64,000 nucleotides of DNA from Sisyra terminalis (taxonomy: Eukaryota; Arthropoda; Insecta; Neuroptera; Sisyridae). Of this stretch, positions 11,497 through 24,418 are shown in pieces; within the stretch, counting starts at the first letter, position 1, and every line of letters starts with the position of its first letter. The stretch is taken from assembly GCA_958496175.1 (NCBI GenBank), contig OY292274.1, positions 34,821,482 to 34,885,481 of the forward strand, in the 5' to 3' direction. Both the position numbers and the translations under genes were made by a program. The notes beneath the pieces were generated by a model. The model saw only the letters and a program-made list of their open reading frames with translations, was not told the DNA's origin and ran no database searches.

Positions 11497-13626
11497 TTCA
11501 TGCATTGCAAGATTGGAATACCTTCTTATATAGCTACCCTACCCTCGACTAGAGCGAATTAAAAATGTATTCTTTAAGAGACATATCAGGAAAAGATAGA
11601 GTCACGTTTCTAAGAGAACATATAGTTTTTGAGCATATAGTTTTTTAAGCATATATCATTAGGTACTACCTACCCATATACCACGTTAAACAGCAATTTT
11701 AAAAAGAAAATAACCAACACATAGATCACGTCGGTGAAGTCACGGATACCAGCTAGTAATAAATAAAACTGCAAATGCTTAAGTTCACTGAGTTTACTAT
11801 GGTTATACGATTTTTTACCCTAATTTTCTTCTCACTATCGTACTGGAAAACTGACCATTTCATATACCATGTGTATAGGTAAAAATGGATAAAAAATAGC
11901 TTACTTTCTCAAATGCCATTCGTTTTTATGACGTGTTACAGTCTTGAATATAAGTTGCAAACAGTACAATTCTTAACAATATAGCGGTAACTAGAAAGTA
12001 GGTGCGATGAATCTATATGAAAAAAATATAAACCAGTTGCCCTCTAATTTAAATTCACATATTAATTTAACAATTTGCGTATATAGTGAAAATGCTTTAG
12101 GAGTGGTTGCTTACTCAGATAAAAATAGCCTATTTTTTATACTTCATTTCTCAGTAGTTGTTTATTTGAATAAGTTATCAACATTTTAATGTTAAATAAT
12201 GTGCGTGCAGACGAAAAATGGAGTTTGACACGTTTTGCAAAAAAAAAAGGAAAGATTTATGCTGAAGCAAAAGTTATATGTCTGCTCTGCACGAGTGAAA
12301 ATGTTTTCTTTAAATTATTGATTTTATATTTTCCTTGAATTTTCGTGAAATCTGTTTAAAATTCAAATATCTATTTCATAAAATTCACTTATAATTTTTT
12401 TACTCTTTTTTTTCTGAAATGAAACAAATAAAATTTGAGTTAAAATAAATTATATTATATTATACTCGTATATAATTTTACCTTCATAATCATCAGACGA
12501 GATCAATACGTTCGAAAATAATACAAATGAAATTTCAAAAATTAAAAAATTCTTTTGAACATAAAATAAGTAAAATACTTAAAGATTCACAATAATAATG
12601 AGATTTTTTTTTTAATTACAAAAGTGTATACTTAATTTGGTATGAAGAAAAAACATCCTCGTTTAATTGACTATTAGATCCAGCATACCATTACGTTCTC
12701 AAATAAACTTAACAAAAAAGAAAAATTATAATTGGACCAAAAATGGAAAAAAACTCCACTCTTTCAGTCATACAGGCGTGGTTTAGACTCAAAGTCTTAT
12801 TTTTGAGAAATCAATGAAGCAATGACCTTTAAAATCGAAGGATGCAAAACTAATGTCGAAAATATATGCAAGATTTTGACAACTTTAAAAAAAATAATCT
12901 TTTCTTTACAATTTGTACTTCATATGCAAATGATTTTTGCATTATATAATGAATGATTGCAACAAAAGTTTGAATATATTTCAAAGAAGAAACAGTTGAA
13001 ACAAAAGAAATTGAAATTATCTTGGTCCTACAACCATGCAGTTTTAAAATAACAAAAAAAAAAAAAAAAAAACGCAAACTTGTTTTGCAAATAAAAAACA
13101 CAGTTGAATACCTCATAAGAAGATAGAACAACAAGCAGAGATTTCATACGTATAACAGAACAAAACATGAACTTTTGTGTCTATATATAGTTATTTAAGT
13201 ATATACATGCAAAGATGATTTTGTTTCATCTTGAGAAATTTATTTTTTAAATTTTGTTACCATCCATCTGCTCTATCCGTTAGATTTCTTCTTTTTTACA
13301 TTGAAACTATTAAGAATAGTTCTTATAGTTTTCTTTCACATTTAAAACGATTTGAGTTGGAATTTAGAACATTATTATTAAGAGGTTTGAGTAAAAATAG
13401 TTCACTGTTAGTAAAGAAAATTGCTTTATGTTGATCATTATTTTTTGTAGAGTTACACTAAGAGACGCAAAATCAGCAAAAGAGTGATGAGAAATCTTTT
13501 TAAAAATTTAATTGCTCAACTACTAAATTTAAGATCTTAACCTTTCCTTTACAGTGATAAAAGAAGAAAAAAATGTTTAAATTAGGAAATATTTGAATAC
13601 TCATAAAAAAAGGTACCTATTTTAGG
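11497..13626. other. AT-rich stretch, no recognised feature
   Basis: No gene, RNA or transposon recognised. A long A homopolymer lies at about 13053-13071. Confidence 0.55.
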
Positions 13627-13800
13627 TACCTACTGGTGACCGAATAATCTAGGGGACTGCTCCAAAACTAGTAGGTTTTGGGTTCGATTGTCGTATCGAG
13701 CAAATTCTCGATAGATGTAGATTACGGATTTTTATTTACCCTAGAGTCACTAAAAACCATAATAGTTATAACACGACAGTAAAAAACAATTAGAAAAGAT
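13627..13800 (+). repeat. tRNA-derived SINE, plus-strand copy 3
   Basis: The head TACTGGTGACCGAATAATC is degenerate in the A-box, but the B-box GGGTTCGATTGTC and the family body (TATCGAGCAAATTCTCGATA, CTAGAGTCACTAAAAACC, AACACGACAGTAAAAAACAA) are clear. It is preceded by GGTACCTATTTTAGGTACC. Its 3' end lies directly against repeat D at 13803. Confidence 0.8.
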
Positions 13801-13802
13801 AT

Positions 13803-14268
13803 TGGTTCAACTGATTACATTTTAAGTTGAAATAAATAAATTTTTATCGTTATTATAACTATTATTAGTTACATTTAAGTTCAACACCTATTTATTTTAT
13901 GGTAAATACAAATGATAAATACCAATTTATTTGAGCATTCCTGTCACAATCTCCGAAATAAAATATCTCAGCTAGCTCGTCTACCACGCATGCTCACTCA
14001 CGATAAAGATGAGAAAGAGACACTGAGATACTCCATGCTAATGAATTTTTGATTAAATTGGCAAATTTACGATGATTTTTTTCATAAATCACCTAATTCC
14101 TCGGATTGCATCCTGTTTTTTGTTGGTTTTATGATTTTATTCTATGTGTAAATGTGTTAGAGAAGAATATCAAAAATATGAACTCACTTTCTTTTATATT
14201 TAGAAATATTTAAGTTATTAAGGGTAGTATGTACTAAATACATATTCATAGGCATGGGAGGGTTTAAC
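13803..14268 (+). repeat. Repeat D, copy 1 (~465 bp, unclassified)
   Basis: Shares long collinear blocks with 49427-49917 and 58118-58580, and an inverted fragment at 47113-47276. Shared blocks include TTTGAGCATTCCTGTCA, CTCAGCTAGCTCGTCTACCA, CACGCATGCTCACTCACGAT, GGCAAATTTACGATG, ATAAATCACCTAATTCC, TATTAAGGGTAGTATGTACT and GGGAGGGTTTAA. The left end carries a small palindrome (TTCAACTG...AAGTTGAA). No long frame, no classical terminal repeats and no poly-A tail, so the class is unknown. Confidence 0.72.
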
Positions 14269-14270
14269 TA

Positions 14271-14976
14271 CATTGGTGACAGGTTTCATTATCGATCACC
14301 GTGGCCTGAAGAAGCATCTTTATACTATTGGGGTTGTTGGATCCTCCAACAGGCAGATTCTGTTAGGGATGCGAAAAAATAATCGATTATGGAAAAAATT
14401 GATTGTATCTTATCTTTTACAAAAATCGATTTTTTTGTTCATTGTTGATTTTTTTACGTACGCAGCTCTCCCAAGTACTAACTGAAGTGATAATGGTACT
14501 TACTTTTTCCACGCCTTTAAGTAATTATCAATAGTGATAAGTAATTATTAATAATAATTTCCAATTCATCAAACTTATCGTTATATATAAAGGAGAAAGA
14601 TAAGCAGGAATTATTTCAAGTGATAAGAAAAAAATTAATTTTCCAATTTTGATTATTTTTTCAAATAAAAAATCGATTTTTAATTTATCGATGTTTTCTC
14701 CACAATGCTGTATCTCTAGATTCTGCTGAAACTGCTTCTCATATTCTATTGGAATGCAGCCCACTTCTATATGGCGACTTAAAGAGCTGGGAATCTCCGA
14801 TTCCAGTACTGAACTAATCGATCAGCATCTCGGTTACTAGCTGCTGAAATTTGTTCGCCTAATCAGTTTACAATAGGTGAAATAGGAATCCAGAGAATAC
14901 AATAAGTCTAATGCTAAAGTCTGAAGGCTCTCCAAACCTTGCCTTGGTGAACTCACGGAAGAAAAAATAAATAAAT
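14271..14976 (+). pseudogene. LINE ORF2 3'-end remnant (Jockey/R1-like), split by a MITE
   Basis: Before the break, translation gives LVTGFIIDHRGLKKHLYTIG. After it, in shifted frames, come AETASHILLECSPLL and then RLKELGISDSSTELIDQHLG followed by LLKFVRLISLQ. This order (TGH-like block, ETxxHxLxxC, RLxxLG, LLKF) is the C-terminus of non-LTR reverse transcriptase proteins downstream of the RNase H/endonuclease region. Several frameshifts and stops make it dead. A short AAATAAATAAAT tail near 14965-14976 fits a LINE 3' end. The gene is interrupted at 14364-14718 by a hAT MITE. The clade is inferred; the LINE nature is fairly sure. Confidence 0.75.
14364..14718. mobile_element. hAT-type MITE family A, copy 1, nested in LINE
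   Basis: A 355-bp element starting TAGGGATGCG and ending GTATCTCTA (reverse TAGAGATAC). It is flanked by GATTCTGT (14356-14363) and GATTCTGC (14719-14726), a 7/8 match and so a clear hAT-style 8-bp target duplication. The interior has several AATCGATT / ATCGATTTTT motifs shared with copies at 18298-18769 and 52798-53001. Removing it makes the two halves of the LINE fragment contiguous. Confidence 0.82.
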
Positions 14977-16849
14977 GATTTAATAGTTACAAGAAACTTC
15001 TATTTTAATATTTAGCAGCTATTTTAATATTTAATATTAGAATTTCGAAAAAAACTGTTTAAACTTCTCATTGTTTTTTATTTATTTTTAATTCGCTGGA
15101 ATTAAAACGCTCTAACTTATTGCAGATGCACAAATCCTTATATTGTAAGATACCTGCATCAAATTTCCATAATGATAAAATGAAAAATTTTAATTACCTT
15201 GATTTTTTTTAATTTACTCTTTTGAAACTCATTCAGTTAAGTGTTATTGATTTTTTTCTTTATTTGAGTTTTGATATTTTTAATAATGCAATATTTGTAT
15301 CACATTTTTCATCATTCAAATTGTAAATTAGGTATTCAAAACGCACTTTAAAATAAAGTTACTATATTTAAAAAGAGCAAAAAGCATTAACATGCTTTAA
15401 CAAACATTAACTTTGAAAAATTTCCTTCATAATTTCTAAAACATTATATTTTATTGTTTAAACAATATAATATAAAATATAATATTGTCTTATTTATGTT
15501 ATACATTTTTGAAAAGTAAAAGTAAACTATAAACAATAATTTGAACAAATGTATTTTGATGTTTTGCCTAGACATGTATTTCGACTGATTTCGACTACCA
15601 AGCCATTTTCTCGGCGACCTATTCTTTTGGATTTGGACCCACAAATTATAGTTTGTAAAGTCCTGAATTACTATATTAGGTTTTTCAAAGACGACAGTAA
15701 AAATTAGCTCATCTACCTACATTTTTTGAATAGTGAATACAATTACTGTATGGTGACAGATAGGTATTTTTCATAATTGGCACACATTTTAAGTTCAAAG
15801 CTAATTTATGTTATTACATTTGTTTATACTGCATTATAACTATAGATATAATACACTTGCATTGAATGCAAATATTTGTGAGCTTGTTAGCATATCTATT
15901 TACCATAATTGCATTTTTTGATGTAATTTTCAATTGAGAACTGAGATTATCTTAGTAACTGAGCATTAAACAAAGGTACATATTTTACACTTCTATACTC
16001 GCATAACAGTTTTGCTCCTTTTTTTTTTTTTTGGTCTTTTTGACATAATACTAACTGTCGCTCTTTTTTGGGTGTGCATTTAATTAACGTAATAATTTGC
16101 TGAAAATAATTGAAAAATGATACAGGTAATCAAATATTGTAAAATTGTACTCATTTATAATTTATAAAAATATTAAAATTTATAGCAATTAACTTAGGTA
16201 AATGTTTACTGAGCTTAATGTTTTTTATTTTGCGGGATTAAGGCATGAACCTAAGCCAGGGAAATAGGCAAATTGCCATGGACACGAGATAAAAAAAAGT
16301 ACTAAAGGGCCGTATATATGTCATGTACATCTGTAGAAGTTGTGGATTTTATGTGAAAAAAAGTTCAAGATGTTTTGTTCAAAAATTTAATTAGGACGGT
16401 GTCCATGCGTCCATTCTCTTGATAGTTTTACTGCTAGAGATGAAGCTGGAGTTTACATCCGAAGAGCCGCATGCAAGTTCCAAGTCGCTCCTGCTGATCT
16501 TTGGCATTGACTCATAAGTTCACCGTCAACAAAAACTTCAAAATTTTGAAAAGATTAAAAATTTATCGAATTTGAAGTGAAAATAAAAAAAATAATGATC
16601 CTGGAAATATTTTGACTGTAATATGTTTCTCAAATTTGATCTCCCAAAAAAAGGAAAAGTTTAATCCGTAGTTCTACGAGATTTAAAAAAAATATAAAAG
16701 AAATTTTGAGTAATTTAATCAAGGTGCATAAAATTTCCAAAAATCAGCAAAATTGAAGCTGGAAATTCGAATTTGAGGTGGTTAATTTGATTGTATTACT
16801 CCTGGTTCGTTTCATAGATCTTGAATTAAGCCTTTTTTATTGTATAAAT
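14977..16849. other. AT-rich stretch with one palindrome
   Basis: No gene recognised. A palindromic stretch around TTGTTTAAACAA lies at about 15447-15482. A short CGAAGAGCCGCATGC patch near 16458-16472 resembles hAT ends seen at 42.66 kb but is too short to call. A T13 run lies at about 16019-16032. Confidence 0.5.
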
Positions 16850-17061
16850 TAGTGCTTCTCAAAATGGGAGGCGGGGTCCCTAAAGCTCCTACCATGGAGC
16901 TGTGAAATGTAGCTTAATGTATGCATAATAATAATAATAATAATTAATGATACATACATGAAGTACTCATTGGTCACTAAAGTCTAATTTTTGTTGAGAA
17001 GGAAGGCTTGGATTTTTTCTGATTTAGACAGCCATGGTATGAAAAAGTTTGATAATCATTG
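16850..17061. mobile_element. hAT-type MITE family B, copy 1, with target duplication
   Basis: A 212-bp element: left TAGTGCTTCTCAAAATGGG, right ...GTTTGATAATCATTG (reverse CAATGATTATCAAAC). The flanking 8-mers GTATAAAT (16842-16849) and GTACAAAC (17062-17069) differ by two transitions. The right 90 bp (CACTAAAGTCTAATTTTTG, GGAAGGCTTGGATTTTTTCT, GATTTAGACAGCCATGG) match the right end of the element at 46104-46440. An (ATA)n run lies near 16926-16943. Confidence 0.8.
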
Positions 17062-18297
17062 GTACAAACTGCTATGTAAGGAAATATTTTAGTTCTGGTA
17101 TTTGGGAATTACTAAATTGTTTAGAGCTTCACACTGTATTATTAAATTTCAGTTAAACTAAGAAGATTATTAGTATAATTATATATTTCATTCTAAACAA
17201 TTGACGAACTAAGCTTCTAAGAAAAATTCAATGCATCAGACTTAAATATTTCACATATTGGTGTATTTCAAAATGATAGATTCTCGGAATTAATGTATAT
17301 ATATGTATGTATATATGTTTGCTTTTCTCGTTTTAGTCTGATGCTGGATATATTTCGTATATAGGTGGATATATATTTTATATTAAATAATAGAAGCACC
17401 TACAAGATGATGAAAGTCAAATAATAGACGTTCTGTTGATCGAGGTTCACTGCACAATTATTTCCGGGTTCTCAGAAATACTTGGAATTTCTCAGTTCTG
17501 TAAAAAACACTTTTTCGAATTTATAACTAATGAAATTGTATCTTTTGTCACGGATAAACTTACGGTAACAAAATAACTTAAATCGGTTACAATGAATTAA
17601 GGTGATTCTTAGAAATTAAATAAGTTTAGCTCTTATCTTAAATGAGAAATTATTAACTTGAAAAGCATATGCTTAATGCAATAATTTAATATAAGTGCTT
17701 AATAGTATAGATACATACAGAAAACAAAAATTATATAATTGTGGCTTCTGTGGTGCATCTTGCTGTTTCTAATGAGTCGTAGTTTAAACTTAATAATAGG
17801 TAATCAACTTTATTGATTAAACAAATTCTATAATTTCCTTTAACTTTGTCTTAGCGAATTAATATTAAAGCAATAAATACTTCGATTTCATTTGTTTTGT
17901 GTAAGTACATGAAGGATTAAACCTGATTACCATAATTATGGTAGAACATTGAATTTTTAGGATATTTAATGACTGGGTGTAGAAAATTATTATTCGTCAG
18001 GGAAAGGTGAAAAACATAAAAATGTTGCAATATACGAATATTTTGTAGCATAATACACGAAGCCTAAACTTGCGTTAGGTGACCAGAATTAAATAAAGGT
18101 ATACTTCCAAAGAAAGTAAACACCTTGAAAAAGAGTTCTACTAAATCGTAAAGATTATATGGATTTGCTGATTGCCGGTAAATTATGTACAATTTTAACG
18201 ACGAAAGAAATTGTCCATATCTCAAAACACGCGTATGTGTCTACATTTGTATACAATATTGGTTCAGTCGCTCTTGAGTTAAAAAAAGACTTACTGT
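17062..18297. other. AT-rich stretch, no recognised feature
   Basis: Nothing recognised apart from a short TATATATGTATGTATATATG microsatellite near 17297-17320. Confidence 0.55.
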
Positions 18298-18769
18298 TTG
18301 GGATGCAAACGATACATCGATTTTTTCAAACATCGATATATCGTTCATAAATATCGATGTTTTAACATCGATGTTGAAACCCTAAACATCGATGATATGT
18401 TGTTCTTCAAGAGCGATGTTTTATGAACGATATTTAAATATAGTACCACCCTACATTCCGATTAATAATCTACAGCTACACACATAAATTGATACCTTTC
18501 AGTCATAGGCGTAGATTGGTGAACTCCGTCAGTTTATTATGTAACGCGACAGATTAATCAACGGTAGGTTAGGTTTGGTCAAATTTTAATCTTATGACGT
18601 TAGATTATAAACTAACGAAGTTTACATTTTTACGGTATAGTATTTTATTATTTAAGAAATATTTTATATAAATATATTTAAATGGTGGTAGAAACTATCG
18701 AAAAAAATCGATATAAAATCGATATCGTTCATGAGCTTCGATGTTTTTATGAGCAATGTTGCATCCCTA
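18298..18769. mobile_element. hAT-type MITE family A, copy 2 (longest)
   Basis: A 472-bp element. It starts TTGGGATGCAAACG and ends TTGCATCCCTA. The flanking CTTACTGT (18290-18297 and 18770-18777) is a perfect 8-bp target duplication. Subterminal regions are packed with CATCGAT, ATATCGTTCATAAA and AACATCGATGTT motifs in both orientations, plausible transposase-binding repeats. The central 18430-18660 part is unique within this window. No coding capacity. Confidence 0.87.
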
Positions 18770-18777
18770 CTTACTGT

Positions 18778-20965
18778 TAATCAGATGGAGAAAAAAATTG
18801 AATATAATAATTTTAAATTTCTTAGAAATTGATAATATACCTAAATTGTACAGACACACGCTAGCATTTTTTATATTAGTAAGTACGGATAGCAACAATG
18901 GGTATTTGTTTTTGAGGTTAGTTACGTTATATATTTTCATAGTTGTATTTCGTATTAACTGATATAAGAAATGGAAAGCAGCTACATGTATAATGGGTGG
19001 TCAAATAGTGGCACGTGAGCCACATACGATTCACGATATGATTTTTTTTTTCATAATATTTTTATAAAAAATAATTCCAACATTGCAAAATTATATTAAC
19101 AAATTATTTTCGATTAGTAAACTATTTAAATAGAAATTTAATAGGTATAAGAAAAAATTATGCAAATATCTCTCTGTCGAAGAATTTTAAGCATGGCCTA
19201 CAAAATTTTAGATATGTGATTTTAGCTTTTACTGCGAAAAGGTCTCGCCATTTTTACCATAAATACTAAACACTTTAAATATTTAATGATTAATAGAAAA
19301 CACATTTTATCAGTGCACCTTATTAGATTCTGTGTAAATATTAATAGCAAAATCTATGTTTTTTTATTCTAGTTAATGTTTGTTACTTTCAATAGAAAAC
19401 GATGATGATTGTAAATCCAGTAACATATTAGGTTTTACTGTAATATCATATTAATTCTTGGAAGAGGAAATTTTTTAATATTTCCGTTTTTATTGGATTT
19501 GTAGCAAGCGAAGTTGAAATGAAACGTCTATTTCCCAGTCATAATGAAAATGTCGCTCTCCAACGTTATAATTTTGTATGCAAATAATGAAAATTCATTC
19601 CGTTAAAATTCAATATCGTTTCTATTCAATTTTGTATTGTAATCGTTTCACCGAAATCCATCAGAATGTGTGGTGTGTTGCCAATTATTACCGTCCACGG
19701 ATTTTTATTCATCGAATACTTCTGTTTTTTTTTTCTTTTCTTTTATCGAAAAGAAATTCTTCAAAACGCGAACAAAAGACCGTTTTTAATTTATTATATC
19801 GCAGATTTAATTCTATATAATTTTCTGTAAATTTACCAAAAACAGAAAAAAAAACCAAGTTAATTATAAAACTCGATCGTGAAAAAATCTCCAATTATAA
19901 TTATGATTCAGGACAAATTGTGAACTATTTTTTTTAATAGAGAGACCAAAATGATTTTCTTGGAAATAACCGTGCGATGACCTTCAATACATATTCACAC
20001 ATAATATTCGGTCGCGAATGAATGAAATATAAATATTTTCTCATAAAATATAAATAATAAATGCTATATTGAAAGCAAAGATAAAACGTAAGGGAACAAC
20101 GGGATGTAGAAAATGAAAGATTTCGTATTTGCATATGTACTTAATTGAATTATAATATTGCTAAATCCAATAAAATAAAACAGTGAGTTTTGTGGCTCCA
20201 AAATAATGATAAGAAATCTATCCCAAACATATCGATATCAAATTGAAATGTGTTTAAAAGTACTGAAGCTACTACACTGTTTGATTATAACAAATAAAAG
20301 TGACTTAATTGATGAAAAAATAGACTGCTGTTCCTATTAAGAAATATTTTTGCTTCAGCATACCACAACGTTTCAACATGGATTTAAATGGAGAATTCGA
20401 AATCGGTGAAATCCTTGTCAAAATGTTGAGCTACCCACAAATAATTTTTGTTTTAATCATAAAAGATACCTACTGTTTATTCAATTACCTTGTACTTGTA
20501 CTTATTTAAAAATTTATGTCGATTTCAAAAGTTTAATTGAAGAACAATGATTTTCTTTTGGTTAAAAAAATAATGTCTATTTTATTTTAATGTATTTAAA
20601 TACTTTTTTAATAGAATATTTCCCTGAAAAGTATCATATAAAGTAGGTTGCTAAGATTAAGTCCCTAACGCTTTCACTGTTAAAAAGTAGCAGATCTCAT
20701 GAAGTGCCAAATCCCCAAGTTCTTTATCTTAGGGAAAATTTTTGGACCATTTACTATATTATGTATATTTGTATTACTCTATTTCTATAACTCTCTTGTA
20801 TTACATATATTTAACCCTGTTTATACATACCCAATCCTGTACATACTCCTATGAAGTTATGGTACGAAACTAACATTCTAGTCTTGAATGATGTATCATA
20901 CAATTCTTCCATGAAATGGCCTAGTCAATCTTTTTATCCAAGATTGTAGACTTAGGATTTAAGAA
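18778..20965. other. AT-rich stretch; possible hAT end near 18.99 kb
   Basis: At about 18995-19035, GGGTGGTCAAATAGTGGCAC then GTGAGCCACAT looks like a decayed hAT left end of the kind with GTGGCACGTGAGCC, but no partner end is evident. The rest shows overlapping short frames with low-complexity translations and nothing I recognise. Confidence 0.4.
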
Positions 20966-21655
20966 CAGAGCTGTCAAAGATACTTTTGGAAAGTATCTAG
21001 ATCTAGATAAGTTACTTTTTTAAAAGGTATCCGAGGGACTTAAATCCTTATCTTTAGTTATTTTTAAGATACTTAAAAATATGCTTTTTAAGTTACTTTT
21101 CACACTTTGTATATACTAAGTTTCGTACTATAGTACGTAAAGTTGTTTGGTAATCAGATAATGTATTTCTTATGTTTTTTAACTTAGGAAGGAGGAAAGT
21201 ATGCATGTATAAGCCCTTGTAAAAAAACGGTAGAAGATTAATATAAGAGGTATATATTGAATTTTATATAATTGTACCAAATAAAACTCAACATGAAATT
21301 GAAAATATAAAATAGATAAAAAAATTAGAATATATAAAAACAGCAAAACGTGCCTACAGCTACTTTGAATAATATAAAACAGTTAAAATTTATCAAAACC
21401 AAAAAATCACGAAATATACTTTATTTTGTACTACTAGGTAGTCAGGTCCAGGTTACTGCATATTTTATTTATAGCTACTTTTTGTTATCTTAGATACTTT
21501 TCTGCATCTAAGATACTTTCTAAAGTTACAAGATAAAGTTCTTTTCTAAAACTATCTAAGATACTATTTTTTTTTGTCAATAAATGTAGGAACTAAGATT
21601 AAGTAACAGATGCTTTAAAGTAACTAAGATATTTTTTTCTCCTTAGGAACTTGGG
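20966..21655. repeat. AAGTATC-rich dispersed repeat, copy 2, with AAGATACTT array
   Basis: 20966-21127 (CAGAGCTGTCAAAGATAC start) is collinear with 10636-10830. Farther on, 21470-21655 is dense in ATCTTAGATACTTTT, CATCTAAGATACTTTC and ACTATCTAAGATACT motifs, partly in the opposite orientation. That would fit subterminal repeats of one larger hAT-like element of about 690 bp. The right terminus cannot be fixed, so the outer boundary is approximate. Confidence 0.5.
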
Positions 21656-22253
21656 TCTTCATGGGATCCGGTAGCTTTTAGCGTACCGTTAGCCAAGAAT
21701 CGAATATTAAATAACAGTTTTGTGGAGCTACTCAGCAAATTGGAATAATCGACTCTTAAAAAAAACAAATTGGGTCGAAAAATGTTTACGATCATTATAA
21801 TGGAGGATCAATATAATGATTGTTTTATTCAAACTATAAACGAGTTACGAAAATTAAAAAAAAAGAAGATATACCATATATTTACTAAAATTAACAAAAA
21901 AGATTTGAAAAAGCGACATTAAAATTAGAAAAAAAAAATTGGAAAAAAATATTAAATATTTGATTTAAGAAAATAATATTACCTCATTTTTTCATATCTG
22001 GTAGTTTTCAGTATTGTTATCGGATGTTTGTAATTATGATTATTGAGTTGGTTTTTTGAATTTGATTTATAGACATGTAATTTAATTTAAGGAAGTTGAG
22101 AGATGAAAGTTATAGATTTTTTAATTTTGTTGTTGTTTATATATCCAAATAACCTTCCACCTGTAAACAAAATTTCAGTCTTCTAGGACGTTGAGAAGAA
22201 CCTTAAAGGTTTTGCTGAATGATTACTAAAATCGATTGATTTTATGAACTTTG
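21656..22253. other. AT-rich stretch, no recognised feature
   Basis: No gene or repeat recognised. Confidence 0.55.
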
Positions 22254-22398
22254 GTTGTTATTTTTCGTTCCTTTATACCTTCCAAGGTTTTTGGCGACTT
22301 TTGTAATAGTGAAAAATCGTAAATCGAGAAATATTGAAAGTTTACTCGATACGAGAATCGAACCCAGCATCTACCCGGTTTGGAATGGTTACCTTTAG
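22254..22398 (-). repeat. tRNA-derived SINE, minus-strand copy 4, 5'-truncated
   Basis: Read on the minus strand: GGTAACCATTCCAAACCGGG, GGGTTCGATTCTCGTATCGA (B-box), then GTAAACTTTCAATATTTC, TTACGATTTTTCACTAT and GTCGCCAAAAACCTT. The A-box head is missing, and the tail after AAGGAACG is degenerate. It clearly belongs to the same SINE family as the other copies. Confidence 0.72.
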
Positions 22399-24010
22399 GC
22401 TTCAGATATGAAAAGTTAGATAAATAAAATTAAGGATAAAAATTAATCTGATAACTTGATTTTATCTCAAAATTTGAACTAGCTAGATAGGAATGAAAGT
22501 CTGAAAATATACACTTCGAGAAAATGTAGATATACATACATGTAGTGTCGTGTATTTATCCCAACGAGGACACTATTGTGTCCCCTGATGTCAATTAATA
22601 TAATCATTCCACTTTTCAATGTTGTTGGAATACGTAAACTTGAAAAAAAAAAGCTCTTTAAGGATTTTTTATTATTATTATTAAATGCAGAAAAATATTA
22701 ATTATAACGTAAATAATTGCACATAGTAATTAACTCTAGACCTTTCTTAAGTCATGACTAGTCTTTTTTGTTTTGTTTAATTTATAAATTATGTTTTCCA
22801 TATTGAAAAATTAAATATCGCATGTCTGTCGAATATTATTTTTATTGCTTTTCTGATTCTTTACTAATTTTTTTTATTAATTAAAAAAGGCGTGTTTCTA
22901 TTAAAATGATATTGATAATTTTGTTTCAAAATGAGAAAAATGTCATTAATTCAAATATAGATTTCTAAATTAATGTTTTGAATATATTAAAATAATTATT
23001 ACTGTGATGAAATAATATTAATTAATATTAAAACCACTGGTAAATACCAAAATAGATTTGACGTATTCAACTCGTTGAGATTAAATGTAACTAACTTTGA
23101 AATTGATGCTAAAGCTACAATGGCAAAAGCAGGAAACGAATGCTTTTGTCTAATTGAAAAATAAACTATGCAACTTTCAATGAACAAATCGTCAGTTTTA
23201 TTTTTAGACTGTTGTTAGAAATCCGGGATGATTAAAACTTTTATCACACATTCAAATTTCAAACCTGATCTATTCTACTATTTTACCATTTAAAATGGGA
23301 GAGCATAGATATGCGTTTTTTTTTTATTTGTAAATATTACATTGAAGTATGGCTCTAATTGGAGTTTATAGGTTGGGAAGACCAGGGTTGGTTGGTAGGG
23401 CTTGGTAGATTAACTTTTAATAACTACCTAATTTGAGGTACAAGTGTAACAAAATGTAAGGTCAAAAGTTCGTCTTGACGTACCCTTTAATTATACAGTT
23501 CCCGAATTATTATCACACATAGTAAAAAGCTATGCTTATATTGTGATATATAACGTATGTAAACAAAATGTTTCTGTATCACATTTTTTGTTGCCAAATC
23601 TCAGATTTAATTAAATGTTACTGGAAATTCAATTCATTTGTAAGTTCGATACAATAGCTATGCATTTCATAGTATTAATTTTGATTTAGTGCTTTTGTTA
23701 AGATCAGTTATAAACTGAAAAAGAAATAAAACCTCATCTAGGGTTGGTTGTCTTCTTTAGTTATTTGTTTTGAGGTTAACTGGATATTAATTTTTAAAAT
23801 ATGCTTAAAAAATTTGTTAACCCTATAGTAAAGATCAATTTATTATTTTACTAGCAATCGAAGTTGAGGTTCTGTATATCAAATAAATTGCAAATTAACT
23901 TAGATAAAAATAATAAAATTAGATTAAAAAACTAGATAAAAATTAATCTTCAATATGAATATTTAATTTTTTGTTACATATTAATTAAATTAGTAAATTG
24001 TTAAAATATA
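22399..24010. other. AT-rich stretch, no recognised feature
   Basis: No gene, RNA or transposon end could be supported. Confidence 0.55.
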
Positions 24011-24418
24011 AATTAATGAATAATTATATATGTCATATGACTCAATTTCTTCATTGAATACAACGCGTTTCAACAGTCTTTGGTGGTCATGAACAGATAA
24101 TGTTTATTGTGTCAATTATAAACAAATTTGGTAAGGTTGAGCTGTTGCATCCGTTAGTTATTGAGCTATATGGTTAATTATATTTAATTCTTCTTCACGT
24201 GCTTTGGTGTTAAGAGGGAACTTGATCGCTTTGTTAACAAAACTTCCACAAACTGGATCCAACTAATATCTCTAACGACAAATTATTACAACAAACACCT
24301 TATATGAAATTAGTTTACAATTGACACAATAAATATTATCTGATGATGACAGCCAAAGCCTGTTGCAATCAATAAAGAAATTGAGTCAAATGATATATAT
24401 AATTGTTCAGTAATTTAT
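24011..24418. repeat. Long imperfect inverted repeat (~110-bp arms)
   Basis: The left arm 24011-24128 (AATTATATATGTCATATGAC, TCAATTTCTTCATTGA, GATAATGTTTATTGTGTCAA) is matched in inverse by 24301-24418 (GACACAATAAATATTATCTG, CAATAAAGAAATTGAGTCAA, ATGATATATATAATT). Identity is roughly 80 percent by eye, around a ~170-bp centre. The structure could be a foldback or MITE, or the source of a hairpin transcript. No target duplication was found. Confidence 0.68.
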
